Notes: a model not told the origin generated them from the letters alone. 64,000 nucleotides of DNA from Symsagittifera roscoffensis (GCF_963678635.1 NC_087071.1:32168141-32232140), one strand, 5' to 3'; counted from the stretch's first letter, positions 21,421 through 33,469 are shown. Program-made: numbers and translations.

Positions 21421-23311
21421 TTAGGTTTCTACTTTTCAAGTTTCGCGTCTGGACACCACTCTTGTGGATCAGTGCAAAGTATAAATTTTGCACGAAGTTT
21501 TTTTGAGACGATAAATAGTTATAAGTGTTATTTTGGTTGTTATGGGTTGAAAAAAACTACACATAAAAACAAGACTTGTCATTCGAGAAAAAATATATTT
21601 TTTGTTAACATGTTCATTTTTTGGTTATTTTTTACCAAAAAAAACATTCGATTCATAAAACACGGCATTCATGGATAAAAATGATTAATTTCTGGAGGAT
21701 CTAACAAGGCTGACACATTGTGATAGTTGTTTCAACTCAAATGATAAAAAAGAGTCCGCAATAACTCTAGACTCACTTCTGAACAGCTCCGACGTATCTG
21801 GTACTTTTATATACTTTTTCTCTTGAAAATTTCATCTGAAGAGTTTTAAATTCGATGATTTTTTGAAGTGGAAAACAACTTAAGGTAAACGCGCCATGCT
21901 GTCAGAAGAGAATCAGCTTTTTGGCGAAAAATTTAAACAAGTGTGCTTTTATGTCTATCAAGCAAGGTTTTTTAATAGATGGTTGGTTGATTTGTAAAAA
22001 GACACACTAAAATTGACAATTTTTGCACTAAATTCAATCTATCAGTTGAATAAACAAGTGAATGAACCGATCAAAATCCTTCATATCGAATTATTTTTTT
22101 GTTAATATCAAAAAATGTTTTGTATAAATGGTTAAAATTAAATCTAACTTGATATAAATTAAATTTAAGTTATAACTCTTTGACGGAAATTGCAAAGTTT
22201 GCTTAGAGTCCGTACATAATTTGTTGTTTGTGGGAAGCTATTGTGGGATTTTTTCAAGTTTGGTTTTTTAGGTTTTACTGTATTGAAAACAGAAAATTTC
22301 AGAATAGAGAAATATGAAGAGATCTCAACGTTTGTTTGTATTCAACTATTTTATGATTCATTTTCAGCTATTTTCAGTTTGATTTTCATTTGATTCATTT
22401 GCAGAAATTATAGAAAAAAATTACCTAACTAGTAAAAAAAATTATTCCAAAACCAAAAAAGGGACTGAATTAAAGAATTTTTCAACTAAAGTTATGTCAA
22501 TATTGTACATTTTGATGTTCCAAAGAAACAACCACTAGTTGTTATCAAAATCAAAGATTTTATTATTCAAAGCAAATCATTTGCAAAATGAAATATCACC
22601 ACAAAAGTTTTCATGTTGTTGAAATTTATGAAAAAATTATTTAGTCACAAATGGAACTTTCTATTTTTGTTATGAACTTGTCATTTTTAAAAGAAAAAGT
22701 TATTTCAATGAACGATTTCATGTAAAGTTCGGTCCTGGTGATCTTAATGTGTGTTGCACATTTTTAAGTCGAGTTCTTCTCAATTATTCAGTTGGTTGTA
22801 GCTCAGTAAAAATAACTGTACTGAAAGTTTGTAAACTTATTCAAGCCATGCTTCAAAAGGTTTCTTAGCCAGGGATAGCCAATACATTTTCCAATGAATG
22901 CTGGTAATTTTTCACTAAAACTTTTTTCGTGTTGTGTTTTGTAAAAAGTTATCGTAGTACTTCTTCTTCACAATTTAAATTATTTAAAAATATGTAATCA
23001 GAAAAAAACGGTTATGCCAATTTTAAGACACATCTAGATTTATTGAATGATAAATCAATTTAATTTGTAAGTGTTAAGTTTTTTTTATTAATCATAGTTT
23101 AAAATTATTAATTGTTTTTGTTAATAGGATGATATTACAGGAAAAAGTTTAGACAATTTTTCAAGAGTGGTTTTTATTCGTTTTTTCTTGCTCACCTTAG
23201 TTTTTTCACGTTTGATTTTTGATTTCTCAAAATCATTTTAAACCCATTAGCTGACGAGAGCGGCAATTACGCACTCTAGTTGAGCAAGAGCAAATGCAGC
23301 GAAAGTTGTTT
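21421..23311. other. AT-rich stretch without genes
   Basis: Very AT-rich, with long A/T runs and no credible frame, RNA gene or repeat boundary. The word TTGTAGCTCAGT near 22800 looks like a tRNA A-box, but no B-box or cloverleaf follows. Confidence 0.5.
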
Positions 23312-26300
23312 ATGGGTTATGGGTTTATACATGTAGATGTATGCGGCTGCACATGTTAATTTTTGTATATTTTGCAGAGGAATCGAAATATGTCATATTG
23401 ATCCAGACATCTCAAATTGGGCTAATTTTCTATAAAATGTCTCACAAAATTTTTTTGGAAATTTAAAAGTTCTAATGTGGTAGATTTTTTTCAACGAATA
23501 CCGAGTTTTTTCTTTGATTTTTAAAGTTTATTGGTAGTAAGAAATGTTTCTTCGAGTTTTCATATTCTAACTGTCTGATGGCTATGCATATACATTTTAA
23601 TGAAACGGTTCAATATCTGTTCTATGAGTGTGATTTTACTTCCTGCGTTCATCAATCGTATAAGATTAATTTGGCGAAAATTAAAAGCGAACTTTTAAAA
23701 TGTTTGTATTTTTGTTCTTTTAGTTTGTTTTTCTTCCGAACGAATCTAAAATTCTTTCACTTAGTCCGCAACTTGTTAGTTTTCAAACTAACCTCTATTT
23801 TTAACCCTAGTTTTTAACCTCTAGTCCGCGATGATTTCAGCCTCTAAAAGCATTAGCAGAAAAGAGGTTAGTTGTTTTCACAACAACCAGGGATAATGTA
23901 AAAGTATAGAAGTTTAGAAAACTCCAAAATTGGTTTTGTGAAGTTCAAAATTACAACCCCTAATTTAGTGAAGTTATTCTATAGAGCATAAGATTCCTTG
24001 TTTAATTAAAATGGAACTTTGCGTTTGCACTAAAAACTCAGGATACCCCAAACACAAAATTTTTTCAACAATAAAATTAGAAAATCAATCCAAGGCAGTT
24101 CCAAATCAATCAATCAATGAAAAGACAGTCCCAAATTTAGAAGACAGTCCCAAATTTAGAAGACAGTCCCAAATTTTTAAGGCTATTTTATTTTCTAAAA
24201 ACTTTTGTAATCAATCAGAAAATTTGATTGCTTGAGAGAATATGAGCCTTCAGAAAAAGATTAGGAGCCAGATCTAAACTAGTATTTATCATTGGTTATT
24301 ATTATGATATTTTATCTCTAAAAATATTAAATACTAACCAATCATACTCCATCAAACTAACAACCTATTTATTTGTAAAGTGTTGAAACTACTTAAAGTT
24401 TCAACATCAGAACAATTTGAATTAAACTTAGAATACAGTTGTTCTCATTCTGGAACTAACTCGCGCAAACCGGTGTACACTAGATCTATTAAGACTAGGA
24501 GATATAAGAGTAAGATGGGTTATGGGTTTATACATGTAGATGTATGCGGCTGCACATGTTAATTTTTGTATATTTTGCAGAGGAATCGAAATATGTCATA
24601 TTGATCCAGACATCTCAAATTGGGCTAATTTTCTATAAAATGTCTCACAAAATTTTTTTGGAAATTTAAAAGTTCTAATGTGGTAGATTTTTTTCAACGA
24701 ATACCGAGTTTTTTCTTTGATTTTTAAAGTTTATTGGTAGTAAGAAATGTTTCTTCGAGTTTTCATATTCTAACTGTCTGATGGCTATGCATATACATTT
24801 TAATGAAACGGTTCAATATCTGTTCTATGAGTGTGATTTTACTTCCTGCGTTCATCAATCGTATAAGATTAATTTGGCGAAAATTAAAAGCGAACTTTTA
24901 AAATGTTTGTATTTTTGTTCTTTTAGTTTGTTTTTCTTCCGAACGAATCTAAAATTCTTTCACTTAGTCCGCAACTTGTTAGTTTTCAAACTAACCTCTA
25001 TTTTTAACCCTAGTTTTTAACCTCTAGTCCGCGATGATTTCAGCCTCTAAAAGCATTAGCAGAAAAGAGGTTAGTTGTTTTCACAACAACCAGGGATAAT
25101 GTAAAAGTATAGAAGTTTAGAAAACTCCAAAATTGGTTTTGTGAAGTTCAAAATTACAACCCCTAATTTAGTGAAGTTATTCTATAGAGCATAAGATTCC
25201 TTGTTTAATTAAAATGGAACTTTGCGTTTGCACTAAAAACTCAGGATACCCCAAACACAAAATTTTTTCAACAATAAAATTAGAAAATCAATCCAAGGCA
25301 GTTCCAAATCAATCAATCAATGAAAAGACAGTCCCAAATTTAGAAGACAGTCCCAAATTTAGAAGACAGTCCCAAATTTTTAAGGCTATTTTATTTTCTA
25401 AAAACTTTTGTAATCAATCAGAAAATTTGATTGCTTGAGAGAATATGAGCCTTCAGAAAAAGATTAGGAGCCAGATCTAAACTAGTATTTATCATTGGTT
25501 ATTATTATGATATTTTATCTCTAAAAATATTAAATACTAACCAATCATACTCCATCAAACTAACAACCTATTTATTTGTAAAGTGTTGAAACTACTTAAA
25601 GTTTCAACATCAGAACAATTTGAATTAAACTTAGAATACAGTTGTTCTCATTCTGGAACTAACTCGCGCAAACCGGTGTACACTAGATCTATTGAGACTA
25701 GGAGATATAAGAGTAAGATGGGTTATGGGTTTATACATGTAGATGTATGCGGCTGCACATGTTAATTTTTGTATATTTTGCAGAGGAATCGAAATATGTC
25801 ATATTGATCCAGACATCTCAAATTGGGCTAATTTTCTATAAAATGTCTCACAAAATTTTTTTGGAAATTTAAAAGTTCTAATGTGGTAGATTTTTTTCAA
25901 CGAATACCGAGTTTTTTCTTTGATTTTTAAAGTTTATTGGTAGTAAGAAATGTTTCTTCGAGTTTTCATATTCTAACTGTCTGATGGCTATGCATATACA
26001 TTTTAATGAAACGGTTCAATATATTTTCTATGAGTGTGATTTTACTTCCTGCGTTCATCAATCGTATAAGATTAATTTGGCGAAAATTAAAAGCGAACTT
26101 TTAAAATGTTTGTATTTTTGTTCTTTTAGTTTGTTTTTCTTCCGAACGAATCTAAAATTCTTTCACTTAGTCCGCAACTTGTTAGTTTTCAAACTAACCT
26201 CTATTTTTAACCCTAGTTTTTAACCTCTAGTCCGCGATGATTTCAGCCTCTAAAAGCATTAGCAGAAAAGAGGTTAGTTGTTTTCACAACAACCAGGGAT

Positions 26301-26920
26301 AATGTAAAAGTATAGAAGTTTAGAAAACTCCAAAATTGGTTTTGTGAAGTTCAAAATTACAACCCCTAATTTAGTGAAGTTATTCTATAGAGCATAAGAT
26401 TCCTTGTTTAATTAAAATGGAACTTTGCGTTTGCACTAAAAACTCAGGATACCCCAAACACAAAATTTTTTCAACAATAAAATTAGAAAATCAATCCAAG
26501 GCAGTTCCAAATCAATCAATCAATGAAAAGACAGTCCCAAATTTAGAAGACAGTCCCAAATTTAGAAGACAGTCCCAAATTTTTAAGGCTATTTTATTTT
26601 CTAAAAACTTTTGTAATCAATCAGAAAATTTGATTGCTTGAGAGAATATGAGCCTTCAGAAAAAGATTAGGAGCCAGATCTAAACTAGTATTTATCATTG
26701 GTTATTATTATGATATTTTATCTCTAAAAATATTAAATACTAACCAATCATACTCCATCAAACTAACAACCTATTTATTTGTAAAGTGTTGAAACTACTT
26801 AAAGTTTCAACATCAGAACAATTTGAATTAAACTTAGAATACAGTTGTTCTCATTCTGGAACTAACTCGCGCAAACCGGTGTACACTAGATCTATTGAGA
26901 CTAGGAGATATAAGAGTAAG
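23312..26920 (+). repeat. Three tandem copies of a 1203-bp unit
   Basis: Units are 23312-24514, 24515-25717 and 25718-26920. They are almost identical: I found only a few substitutions, for example ATTAAGAC in unit 1 against ATTGAGAC in units 2 and 3 (near 24490), and ATCTGTTC against ATATTTTC near 26022. Each unit ends inside the LTR-like repeat that continues intact only after the third unit. The junction shows just the 2-base overlap AT. Inside each unit, AGACAGTCCCAAATTTAGA is itself repeated three times. Small frames recur in each unit (79, 74 and 60 codons) only because the DNA is duplicated. This is either a recent local amplification or an assembly artefact. Confidence 0.92.
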
Positions 26921-27046
26921 ATTAAGATTGGTATTAGACTAAGAAGTTGCACGAATCTATCCGGCCAAAAATAAAATAGCGTGACGAGCAGACGGTGTAC
27001 CTTATCTGAAATTACTCTATGAGTATAGTAATCCATACATAACTCA
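26674..27046 (+). repeat. Left LTR-like direct repeat of a small retroelement
   Basis: 373 bases, starting CCAGATCTAAACTAG and ending CATACATAACTCA. About 95 percent identical by eye to 28384-28757. Its first 247 bases are also part of the 1203-bp tandem unit. It contains a near-palindrome TGTTGAAACTAC..TTTCAACA. Confidence 0.7.
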
Positions 27047-28383
27047 TCTGGTGCGACCAGTGAGGCTCAAACATACGACCTTAAGATTATAAAAAGTAGT
27101 AAATTAATTTAAAAAAGTGCATAAATTGCAAACAGCAGTACCTACTTTTTAAAAAGGCGCTTCTTTATATTCACTCGCCCACAAATTCTATCCACAATCG
27201 CAAAGCTCGCCCACAAAGAATTGTTTAAAATTGTAAATTTAAGTTATGACTTTCACTGATAACAACTCTAACAAGTTTTAACACGTTTCAAATTTTCCTT
27301 TAACACGGTTGGAAAGGAATTATATAAGAATCCAAATAACCAACGCAAAGCTTACTAAACACCATAAACCACAACCTAACAGCATGACTAAGAAAACAAA
27401 ACCCACGGTACCCGAACTGGATTAACACCAGCTTAGAACTGGATAAATTATTCTTTTGAAGACTACTTTTAATTCTGAACACAAAAGAACAAAACACTAA
27501 AAAGTCAAAAGACAAACCCAAAAAAAACAATTTGATTTTTCAGAAAAAGACATAACTAAGACAACAACAAAAAACACTAGTAATAAAAAATGACATGAAA
27601 AGTTGAACTAAAAACAGGACCCTCCAAAAAGAGAGCATGAAATTATAACGTCACTTCTGGCCTAACCCACCAGTAGAGGACGTCCTGAGCATGCTCTATA
27701 GCCGGCCTCACTCACCGTGCTACATCCACGCTTTGTGACACCCACGACACTATTTTTGACGGGAGTTACTCAAGTGTGAGTAGCTCTTAAAAATAACCGA
27801 ACTAAATAATAATGCTTTTGCGATAAAAACTAATACAAAATCCTGACTAAAAAACAAGATTAACAAAGATTTATATATGTAAATAATACAATACAATATA
27901 TAGATAATATACAGCCCAAGGACGAGCAGCAAGGAACTTGACAACCCAATCACACTCCAATTACGGAGTGGCAAAACCACCTGACATGCTGCCTACAATC
28001 ACCACACTCAATGGATTTAAAGTACGATTAAAGACAATCCATTGCAACGGAACAATGGCCATCTCGATGTTCAAGTATACGTACAGATCCAAGTCACCAG
28101 GCACTTCATCCACAGTCGAACTATATGGCACATCCGAACAAGATTGAGAATAGTTATGTGGAGTAGCAATGTTCCTATTCTCTAAAATCAACCAGATCAA
28201 TACTCATAACAATCGATCAGAACCCATAATACGACCTCCAGAAACTACTGTGATAACATCTCTTCTTCCAAACCAGAAAAAAGAATATGCTCGCAACCTC
28301 TAAAGAAAAAACACAATCATCCATCCTACACTACAAAAAGAACATTGAAAAACTAAAACTCTCTAGTCCCCGGATGGGTGGAA

Positions 28384-28757
28384 CCAGATCTAAACTAGTG
28401 TTTATCATTGGTTATTATTATGATATTTTATCTCTATAAAATATTAAATACTAACCAATCATACTCCATCAAACTAACAACCTATTTTTTTGTAAAGTGT
28501 TGAAACTACTTGTAGTTTCAACACCAGAACATATTGAATTAAACTTAGAATACAGTTGTTCTCCTTCTGGAACTAACTCGCGCAAACCGGTGTACACTAG
28601 ATCTATTGAGACTAGAAGATCTAAGAGTAAGATTAAGATTGGTATTAGTCTAAGAAGTTGCACGAGTCTATCCGGCCGAAAATAAGATAGCGTGACGAGC
28701 AGACGGTGTACCTTATCTGAAAATACTCTATGAGTATAGTAATCCATACATAACTCA
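28384..28757 (+). repeat. Right LTR-like direct repeat of the small retroelement
   Basis: 374-base partner of 26674-27046, with the same ends. Its internal word TGTTGAAACTACTTGTAGTT followed by TCAACA is a perfect 12-bp-stem palindrome. Confidence 0.7.
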
Positions 28758-28960
28758 ATAACCTCTTTCAATTGACTTTGAACGACTATAGTTTCAAAAT
28801 TTTACAATGTAACTTCACTTTTGACGTGAAATCAAAAGTGTTTTTGTTTTGTCCAGAGACCAGAAAAGCTGTTCTACAAATTTGAGCCGTCATAGTCATC
28901 CTTTGGACTCATAATGAGTTCTGTCGAACAGGTTTTATTCCAATTTATTTTTGAGAACTT

Positions 28961-29861
28961 TGTAACATTCGTCTACTGCAGTCACACATGAGGCTTAAGA
29001 AAAATAGGCCCTATAACCATTGGCTCAAGAGTCAGGGACACTATCTCTTGTGTTTTTGTACCTCAAATCAGTCGAGCCAATTCGGTTCGCTTGTGACATG
29101 AGACTACGACCCGTTACAGCTTAAAGGCTACTACTAAAATATCCCCCCACTCTAGAATTAGAAACGTCCCCATACTTAGGTCTCTAGATACCCAAAATAC
29201 ATGAACGCCATTAAAAACCGGGTTGGAACAATCCGTTAAGTTACTTTTTATTAGACAGTGGAACTTTGATCCATTTCAGATGGATCAACCTAAAACTCGC
29301 CTTACCTCAACATAACAATTATAAAACACACTCTAGAAATTTAAATTAGTACTCACATTGTAGCACGCTCAAGAACCAGCAAGTAAATAAGTCGGTGAGC
29401 AACTCAAGGATCAATAAAGTAACTAAAATGAGTTTAATGTTAGTCAGTTTTAATAACAAGAACAAGTTTTTACTCTAGACTGTAAGTTCTCGTGAACCAT
29501 TGGGACACTCTAGCTGTCCACCTTTCCACCGAAGGTTCACTCTAGTCCAGTTTAGAATAATACTCCAATCACAACAATCCAGTTCGTGGGAATGCGCTCG
29601 TCTCTGTTTTAGATGGGACAGCTCTACTCTCGATTATTATTGCTACTGAAATTGCGAATAGCAATTTCCCACTGATTTTTCTAGCAACTTTCCCGCGATT
29701 GTCACTCGATCGTTCTGACTTCTCTTTTCTGATTTTCAGTTATCGCGAGAAAATCGTGCATGACAGGTTCCATTCGAAATTTTGAAAAATTAAATTTCAC
29801 TTCAAAATTAAGTGTTTTTTGCTTCTCTCAAGGTCAAACTTCCAAATATGACCGACTGGCA
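28961..29861 (-). repeat. 3' LTR of the giant element
   Basis: 901 bases. Plus-strand ends are TGTAACATTCG and CGACTGGCA. The only difference I found from the other LTR is T at 29802 against C at 51420. Confidence 0.95.
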
Positions 29862-29880
29862 CATACTCCCCGGACTCGAG
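29862..29880 (-). promoter_or_regulatory. Candidate polypurine tract
   Basis: Read on the minus strand, the bases directly before the 3' LTR are CCGGGGAGTATG. This is a short G/A-rich run in the position of a plus-strand primer. It is weaker than typical tracts. Confidence 0.4.
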
Positions 29881-30290
29881 ATCGATGTCCTCATCGCATG
29901 CTGTCTTCTGCCAGTGAGTCCCAGAAAACCGAGTGTTACTCAAGATACAGTGCCAGTGGTCATTTACAGAAGTTTGCAGCAGACTTAAGCTTATCTACAC
30001 CCCCAAAATTCACAGCCATGTAAAATTTTCACACTATCGCTAAACAGCAATCAAAATCTGCACACACCTGCACCCTTGAATTCTCGCTTTTCAAGCCAAT
30101 TTAAAATTTCTTTTGTCCCATTTAATTAGGAAATTGTCATGCAGCATTTTCGTTTATATAATAGATATAGCATATTAATAACAATATCTTGTTTTGTTAA
30201 AATTTCTTTTTCGTGAACCCAGGTTTCACCCGGATCCACGCTTAAGCCCCCTTTCCCTCTCAAGACTCAAGATCCATTCGAGCCACCTGC

Positions 30291-32693
30291 TCATCTCGCA
30301 CTCTTCGCCTTGGAGGTACTGCACCCTGAAGTACTAGATACGGCAAACTGTCTCAACAGTTCCTCTTCATCATCGGAGCTAATCACAATCTCCTCCCAAG
30401 CCTTCAGCTGCTCGTAGGATCGCATCCATTCTCTTTGCTCTTGCAACCTCTTTGCTTGGTTGGGTAGTGCCTTCACCCTAGATTCCCGGTTCAAACAAAA
30501 GGAGTTGTGCAGGCTCAAGCTCACGTTCTTCGCCAGGTCCTCCTCTAGTATCGATTCCCTCGCCTTGGTATTGTCTCTAGACATTTTACCCACTCTCTTC
30601 CATCCTGTCGTGATTGCATTACGATGGGTTAACAGGGGTCTCTTGAAAGCTTCCGGCCCAATCTCGGCCTGGAACTGTCGATACTCCTTTTGATGTTTTC
30701 TCATGTGATCTTTCGTTTTCATGTACAACCAGGACGTCAGCGTCGCCCGAAACCATGGGAAGTACCTCAAACGGCACCAGACATGTCTGACTTCCGTTGG
30801 TATGGCGAATACCTTGCACGCAGTCTCAAACAACTCGAGTCTCCTACTGTAGTCTATCGCGTATATTGACTCAGCCGTTGGCGTCCCCGCTTCCCGATAC
30901 TTCGTTATATTCTCTTCTATCCATCTCAGAGCCAACATCGTACTCACTACCAAGATCGTCACCTTCTGTCGGTGATCCGGTAGTCCGATCGACCGGATTT
31001 CTTCCATATCCCATACCAGGCAAAGGTTCTTGTGATCTGGATACCACACCGTTTGCGCCAAACAGTGGCATGGGCATTCTCCATGGGTGATCTCAATGCT
31101 CCTGAGGTTACGCTCCCCCGAGGCTTCCAAGAGAGGCTCAAGCTCCATCATTTTCTCATGCATCGTGTCGTTATCTTCCAGGTTTGGAGCACTTCCCACA
31201 GGTTTTCCGATCACGTTTTGTCTCTCGTGATCGCTTGTGTTCTCTCTCTCCAACTTCAAAAGTTCTTCTCCCCAGATTTCACTCAAGTCATCTATCAATT
31301 CTTTTGGTACTGTCCCTCTGATTTTTCTCAACAACTTGTGCGAGTGATGCGATATCCTAGCCAACCTCACGCACTTGGGCACTGAGAAGGCCTTGTCCAC
31401 CAGTACTCTCTGGCTGGATGCTTCCACCATCGCCATGTGCAGTGGGTAGTGACTTCCGCACAAGTTGGCCATCATTGACCCTATCAGGGATTTTGCGTTC
31501 AATGGCAGGCCATAAGCTTCGCTCATGGGAAACCCCATTTCTGCCTCAAGACCAACTTTCCAGCTCCGGATGTGTTTTTGAGTCACCTGCAACACCCCAG
31601 GCCATGATTCTACGCTCAACGCCGTCACCCAATGGTGTTCAGACTCTAGTCTTTCCAATGACTGCAAACTACACATTCTCGAGAAGAATCCGAGAGCTGT
31701 CGCTATATTCACCGTGGTTCTCGCGTAACACTCCGCTACTATTTGCACTTCACTTCTCTCCCTTTCCGTGATGTCTTCGAACCAAGTGACCAGGTCTTCT
31801 TTTTGAAAGGACAGTATTCTGACGCATGACCGTCCATCGCAGGTGTGCTCTCCGTTTCCACATGTCGAATCCAGACAGCTACCCGGCTCCAATTTCTTCG
31901 CTGACCCGGGATTGTTCGTTTTTTCGCTTGGCTCTTGCATCTGAGGTGAGATTAGCTTATGCAGCACACTCAACTTTGCCAGATCTTCATCTTCCGTTGG
32001 TGCTAACCTCACTCGCTCGGTGGTTTCCTCGATCAGACTCGCGTGGGGATGTGGACACCAGGAGGGTCTTAGTAGCTTCCATACCACTCCCAAGTTCGTG
32101 GTTAACAAGCCATTTCCATCGCCCATGTTCACTTCAACTCTCTTGTTCGAGCGCGGTATGCTTACCACCTCTGGTGTTTTCTCAAGAATCAGGCCCAAGC
32201 TCGGCCCCTCTTTTTCCACCGCGTCTATTTCCATTATTTTTTCTGTCCAAAACTTCAGTAGCTCCGCTACCTCATGGTTTCTGTGGGCACCTCCAGTTTC
32301 CGAGTCTAAGAAGGGGTTGTAGGCTATTCCCATTACTCCCGACACATATTGGTATTCCCCCTTCTCGCTGAGTCTCGAGTACTGCTCTGACGAGGCCAGG
32401 TTACGGTGAACATCATGTTCTTCCTCGAACTTCTTATTATAAAATCTCCGTACCTCGTCCAGCTTTCTGTGGTTCTCTAGGGACAGTCTGGAACCATCTT
32501 CTTTTTCTATACCAGTACTCTGATACACGTTTAAGATGATCGTTGAGACTCTTTTTTCCACGGTTTTACTTCCGTTTGCTCTCTGGTGGCATGCCAAGAT
32601 GGTACTATCAGACATCATTGACATTATCCATCTCAAGAAACATGTGGCATCCTTCCTCCTAGCCAGGCTCAAGCCTGAATTGTCCCTAGCCAC
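30291..32693 (-). CDS. Giant-element ORF6b, unknown protein of about 800 residues
   Basis: The last ORF before the 3' LTR. The open frame begins right after a UAA (32699-32697) that ends ORF6a in the same frame. The first ATG inside it is at 32624. I recognise no domain. Visible features are a Cys cluster (CLDSTCGNGEHTCDGRSC, about residues 285-302), a second one (GECPCHC, about 550), a charged C-terminal third, and near the end EIVISSDDEEELL. That last motif fits a SUMO-interacting motif (hydrophobic core followed by acidic residues). Ser/Thr-rich tail. It could be translated by reading through the UAA, or from its own ATG. It is confined to the element, so the role is probably in the element's life cycle. 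Confidence 0.75.
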   Translation of the reverse strand: MARDNSGLSLARRKDATCFLRWIMSMMSDSTILACHQRANGSKTVEKRVSTIILNVYQSTGIEKEDGSRLSLENHRKLDEVRRFYNKKFEEEHDVHRNLASSEQYSRLSEKGEYQYVSGVMGIAYNPFLDSETGGAHRNHEVAELLKFWTEKIMEIDAVEKEGPSLGLILEKTPEVVSIPRSNKRVEVNMGDGNGLLTTNLGVVWKLLRPSWCPHPHASLIEETTERVRLAPTEDEDLAKLSVLHKLISPQMQEPSEKTNNPGSAKKLEPGSCLDSTCGNGEHTCDGRSCVRILSFQKEDLVTWFEDITERERSEVQIVAECYARTTVNIATALGFFSRMCSLQSLERLESEHHWVTALSVESWPGVLQVTQKHIRSWKVGLEAEMGFPMSEAYGLPLNAKSLIGSMMANLCGSHYPLHMAMVEASSQRVLVDKAFSVPKCVRLARISHHSHKLLRKIRGTVPKELIDDLSEIWGEELLKLERENTSDHERQNVIGKPVGSAPNLEDNDTMHEKMMELEPLLEASGERNLRSIEITHGECPCHCLAQTVWYPDHKNLCLVWDMEEIRSIGLPDHRQKVTILVVSTMLALRWIEENITKYREAGTPTAESIYAIDYSRRLELFETACKVFAIPTEVRHVWCRLRYFPWFRATLTSWLYMKTKDHMRKHQKEYRQFQAEIGPEAFKRPLLTHRNAITTGWKRVGKMSRDNTKARESILEEDLAKNVSLSLHNSFCLNRESRVKALPNQAKRLQEQREWMRSYEQLKAWEEIVISSDDEEELLRQFAVSSTSGCSTSKAKSAR

Positions 32694-32696
32694 GTG

Positions 32697-33020
32697 TTAC
32701 ATCAATGCCTGATACACATCTAGCTTTTTGCTTCCCAACTTCAGCCTGTCATACGAGGTCAGTGTTTCCAACTCTATTCCCACTAGACTCCAGGTGAACA
32801 TTAATTGTCCTGCAGTTCTAACGAAGGGATTCGCCATTAATGGTGGTGCTGATGAGGATGTCCTCATTGCCTCTTCAAAATGATCCTTCAACAAGTTCTG
32901 CCAGGACCTCTTCAGCTGATTCGCCACTTCTATTTTATTAACCTCGGCCTTTTGCTGGGTGGCCCAATTGCGTCGCTTGCGAGCTACTCCACTGTCCAAT
33001 TTCTTCAAGCAGTCCTCCAT
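32697..33020 (-). CDS. Giant-element ORF6a, small helical protein
   Basis: About 107 codons from the ATG at 33020. Reads MEDCLKKLDSGVARKRRNW then a mostly helical, basic region. The frame is open from 33071 and overlaps the end of ORF5 by 46 bases in the -1 frame. It ends at a single UAA, beyond which the same frame continues as ORF6b. It may be the N-terminal part of one ORF6 protein split by that stop codon. No homologue recognised. Confidence 0.55.
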   Translation of the reverse strand: MEDCLKKLDSGVARKRRNWATQQKAEVNKIEVANQLKRSWQNLLKDHFEEAMRTSSSAPPLMANPFVRTAGQLMFTWSLVGIELETLTSYDRLKLGSKKLDVYQALM

Positions 33021-33025
33021 TTCCT

Positions 33026-33469
33026 TCAATGTCTCGAGGGGGTGTTCCTCGTCTTGTTCCTCTCCAATGGATCACTTGTCACTCGCTTGCCCGTGGCCTG
33101 GTGTGCCTTCGAGATCCATTCTTTGCCGACATCTACTTCCCATGTCTGTCCGTTCGTTGAACCTCTCTTCACGTTTATCTTCTGAGGCTTGAAGTCTTCC
33201 TCCGATGTCGAACTGGTGGAAACCTCTATTTCCCTCTCTACTTCAAGTGGTCTTCTGAGCTCCGAGCTGCTCTTGTATGCCGCCGTCTTGCATCGAGCCA
33301 AAACCATGGGCGCCGTCTCTCTCAAGTTTCCTTCCGAAACAGCATCCACTGAAGGACTACCCAATCCCTCCACTTCTCTCTTCCTCTTGCGAGTCTTCAC
33401 ATCTCTGCTTGAGGGTGTTGTGGCTATCATCACTGATTCGACCTCTCTGTCTACCTCCAATCCTTCCAA
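33026..33469 (-). CDS. Giant-element ORF5, small basic/acidic protein with nuclear-signal-like motif
   Basis: The frame is open from 33493 and the first ATG is at 33430, giving about 134 residues to the TGA at 33028-33026. It contains KTRKRKRE (a good nuclear localisation signal), then Ser/Glu-rich low-complexity sequence. It overlaps the end of ORF4 by about 43 bases in the -1 frame. Nothing in the overlap is a canonical X-XXY-YYZ slippery heptamer. It could be separate, or a segment of a longer protein interrupted by frame changes. Confidence 0.5.
   Translation of the reverse strand: MEGLEVDREVESVMIATTPSSRDVKTRKRKREVEGLGSPSVDAVSEGNLRETAPMVLARCKTAAYKSSSELRRPLEVEREIEVSTSSTSEEDFKPQKINVKRGSTNGQTWEVDVGKEWISKAHQATGKRVTSDPLERNKTRNTPSRH

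Larger units (their letters stand above)
26674..28757 (+). mobile_element. Small non-autonomous LTR element (TRIM-like)
   Basis: Two direct repeats of about 374 bases flank a 1.34-kb interior without a retroviral frame. Two bases after the left repeat (which ends in CA) lies TGGTGCGACCAGTGAGG (27049), placed and shaped like a tRNA primer-binding site. A G/A-rich word (GGATGGGTGGAA) sits directly before the right repeat, as a polypurine tract would. Short size and lack of pol fit terminal-repeat retrotransposons in miniature. No target-site duplication was found; the tandem array has replaced the left flank. Confidence 0.6.

Noticed and set aside
22795-22815. tRNA-like A-box word TTGTAGCTCAGT
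   Set aside because: No B-box at the right distance and no cloverleaf pairing.
23578-26641. Three sets of identical small frames (79, 74, 60 codons)
   Set aside because: Repeated only because the 1203-bp DNA unit is tandemly repeated; AT-rich, no motif, no splice signals.
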